From contig CM048745.1 in the NCBI GenBank assembly GCA_026315105.1, forward strand, positions 281,309,247 to 281,373,246: a DNA stretch of 64,000 nt. The letters are read 5' to 3'. Below, in pieces: positions 57,101 to 60,600 of this stretch (its first letter is position 1; the number at the start of each line of letters is the position of its first letter). Source of the DNA: Locusta migratoria (lineage: Eukaryota > Arthropoda > Insecta > Orthoptera > Acrididae). Position numbers and translations under genes: made by a program. Below the pieces are notes generated by a model. The model was not told where the DNA came from and did not search any database. It was given only the letters and a program-made list of their open reading frames with translations.

Positions 57101-57581
57101 GTTCTGTTTATTTACAGGCTGCTCAGGCTCTCTGGATAACAATTCTGAGATTTACAGGTGATTTGCCAGAACCACGATATCATACTATGGACAGAGACAA
57201 CACTTCTGTGATGTCAAAAGTTACAGCAACTCTAGGAAGAAATTTTATACGGAGTAAAGAATTCCAAGAAGCACAGATGATGGGAATGGACCCAGTTAGT
57301 TAACTTGATTCTTTGTTTTACTTGTCATTAGGTTTATAATCACAATGTCACTGATAAAATTAATGTGATCTTTACTAAATTTACCTGAATGTGTTTCTGT
57401 TAGTAATTTCAATAACAAACTCATTTGCTTTCTGACTAAAGATGTAAATATTGTGCTTATAATATGCAGGCAAAATCAAATATTTATTATAGCACTAAAG
57501 TAATAAATTTTTATTCTTTGGAAAATAAGAGCCTGTGCTTTCCTGCTCAACAAAGTAGCAAGATAACAAGAATCGTGCTGC

Positions 57582-57641
<60 letters not shown>

Positions 57642-60600
57642 ATATTCCTTTTTAAGTGTTGTTTGTGTTTACTGTAAGATTTATTTTCAGGAAACATTTT
57701 TGAAACAGAAGCCACGTTCCATTAGGCACAAACTGGTGTCACTGACTTTAAAAAGGAAGAATAAATTAGGAGAAGATGTCAGACGAAGATTACAAGATGA
57801 TGAATATACAGCTGACAGTTATCAGACTTGGCTAGAATCACGCCCAACATCAAATTTGGAGAAGCTGCATTTTATAATAGGACATGGCATTCTTCGAGCA
57901 GAGTTGAGGTGAGTACATGTAAAACTAGTGGAGACTGTGGTTTATATCTTTCTAGAGTTTATAATTTTTTCCACTTTGTTGATGTCTGGCAGGAAAGGAG
58001 GGGAGGGATGCAATGTGGGGGTGGGGGAATTGCCTGTGCTGTATGATGGATGGGCAGGAAGGGAAAGGAAAAGACTGGAGTATGTGACAGAATGTAAGAC
58101 GTGTGTAAAGCTAGCATGTAAGCAGGGAAGGCAAGGAGAGGGGTGAATGGTGGGGCCAGGAACTAGTGAAGGCCCTGATAATTGCGGGAGCATAGGATAT
58201 ATTGTAGGGAGGGTTACCACCTTCACATTTCAGAAAAACTGATGTTCATGGGGAGGATTCATATGTCACAGGCTGAGTAGCAGTCACTAAAGTGAGCCAC
58301 ATCAGGCAAGACTCCACACTATGAAACAGGATGGCCCAGTTCTCTCCTGGCCACAGTTTGATGTTAGCCATTCATGTGCACAGGACTGTTACTGGTCATT
58401 TCTATGTAGATGACTGCACTGTGGTTGCATCACTGCTTTCACAGGTTGCCCTGACTATTATGGGATATGAAATGCCTTTGACCGGACTGGAGTAGATGGT
58501 GGTGGGTGTGGACATGACAGATTTTGCATCTAGGTCTATTACAGAGATTTGAGCCATGGGGCTAGGGGTTGGGAGTAGGATGGACCAAGGATATTCCATA
58601 GGTTTGGTGGGGCAGGAAGGGCAGAGGTGTTATTGGGTAGGGTATTTCTCATTTCAGGGCAGGGTGAAAGGTAGATGGAAACCCTGGCTTGGTACTGGGT
58701 TGCAAGAGGGTCCTCCTTTGTGGCCAGGTTGTGGGTGTGAGGGAAGTGGTGGGTGACTGGGCAGACAGAGCACATGCTATTTCTGGACAAGATTGGGACG
58801 GTAGTTAAGTCAGTGAAGGCATGAGTGAAGCCTTGGGTATATTTGGAGAGGACTGCTTGTCACTGCAGGTGGGACAACTATGTATGGTTAGGCTGTATGC
58901 AAGTGCCTTTTGGTGGGGAAATTTGTGGCAGCTGTTGAAATGGCACTATCATTTATGGTTGGTAGGTTTGATGTGGATGGAGGTACTGATGAGGCTATCC
59001 TTGAGGTGAAGGTATCAATCGATGAAACTAGGTCATTGGTTTGAGTAGGATCATGTGAGGTGAATGGGGAAGGAGGTATTGTTGAGATTTTGGAGGCATG
59101 TGGACAGTGTGTCCTCATCTTAAGTCCAGATTATGACGATGTCATCAATGAATCTGAACCAGATGAGGAGTGTTGGGTTCTGATTAGTTAGGGAGGATTC
59201 CTCTAGGTGGCCCTTGAACAGGTTTCAACTACATCTTATCCTCCACTGAAAAGAGAAATACACTGCCCACTGTCCTCCCCACCCCTCCAATAGTGGTATT
59301 CCTCTGCCCACCAACCTATGTAATATCTCTGTCCACTCCTACACCATCCCTGCTGCCAACTCCTTGCTCCTTGCTCCATATCACACAGTAGACCTAGATA
59401 CATTTTTGCTATTGTCCTCTGAATGGCTTTCAAAAGGAATTTGAAACTAACAGCTGAATTAATGTATTGATAAACGTTGTGAGTGCCTGGAGAATTGTAC
59501 ACCAACACATCAAAAGCGTCAGATTTTGCACAACAACTGTGCTCAGAGATCCACAAACTGTAGCTGGTTGTCTTTTCTACTATTCAGTGACGTAGGACTT
59601 TGGTTTATTATTGTGGACTGTGTTGTGAAGTAAATTTCTATTACTGTTCAATTTAAAATTACAGTATGTCACTCGTGTGACAAATTCCATGAGGCTATTG
59701 GCAGTACAAAAGTCCAATAAGACATGCACATTAAATTATAGCCCCACAACAATGGTTTTTGAATTGTTCTGAACTTCCAGTAAGAGAATTATCCTGTAAC
59801 CACAATGTAGTGATAAGTGTCTTGTAAGGGCCTTTACTGACAGAACATTTCTTTCTCTACCTCGTACTCAATTAAGACCTCTATTTGGTATCTTGCTCTG
59901 CGTTTGAAACTCTCAACAATGCTACCAAGCCACAAACTCCCATTTTGTTATCACATATCCCATTATAAACATGAATATGGTAGTCAAATTATTCACTGAT
60001 TATCCAATGACAATTTTTATCCCCCTCTTCTCCATCTGAATATGTTCTATATTAGTCATGAGTAAACTGCCTCCCATATACCACACCTCTGCACACTTCC
60101 CCGTAACACTAGCTCCTCTGGACTGTACAGCGATAGCTTACAACCCACTGCAAAGAAGATTGTCGAGCTGCAGACAGGTACATAAAAAAGGCCATCTGAC
60201 ACACACACACACACACACACATTATAGTTTTCCATTACATGTGTTCACCAGTATAGAATACACTCTCGTTCAGTTGAAAGGGCAACTTGCTAACAAACAA
60301 CCATCATCCCACCTGTTGCATTTCAAGTGATGCTCGGCAGTAAGTGCAACTCAGAGTGGGGATGGGGTGGACAGGAAGGATGTAAGGTGAGGGTGGGAAT
60401 ACATATGCCTTAGGATGGAGGATGGAGAGAGATGCATCATAAGGATGCATGGAGGGGGTTGAAGAGGAACCAAATGGGAAGAAGTAGGAAGAGGAGGAAC
60501 CTCAGAGACAGTGGTTAATGAGGTATAGGTTTAGAGGATGGGAACATTTGGGTGTAGGCTGTGTAGGACAAGGTACCATATGTTGATGCCTGCAAAATTT

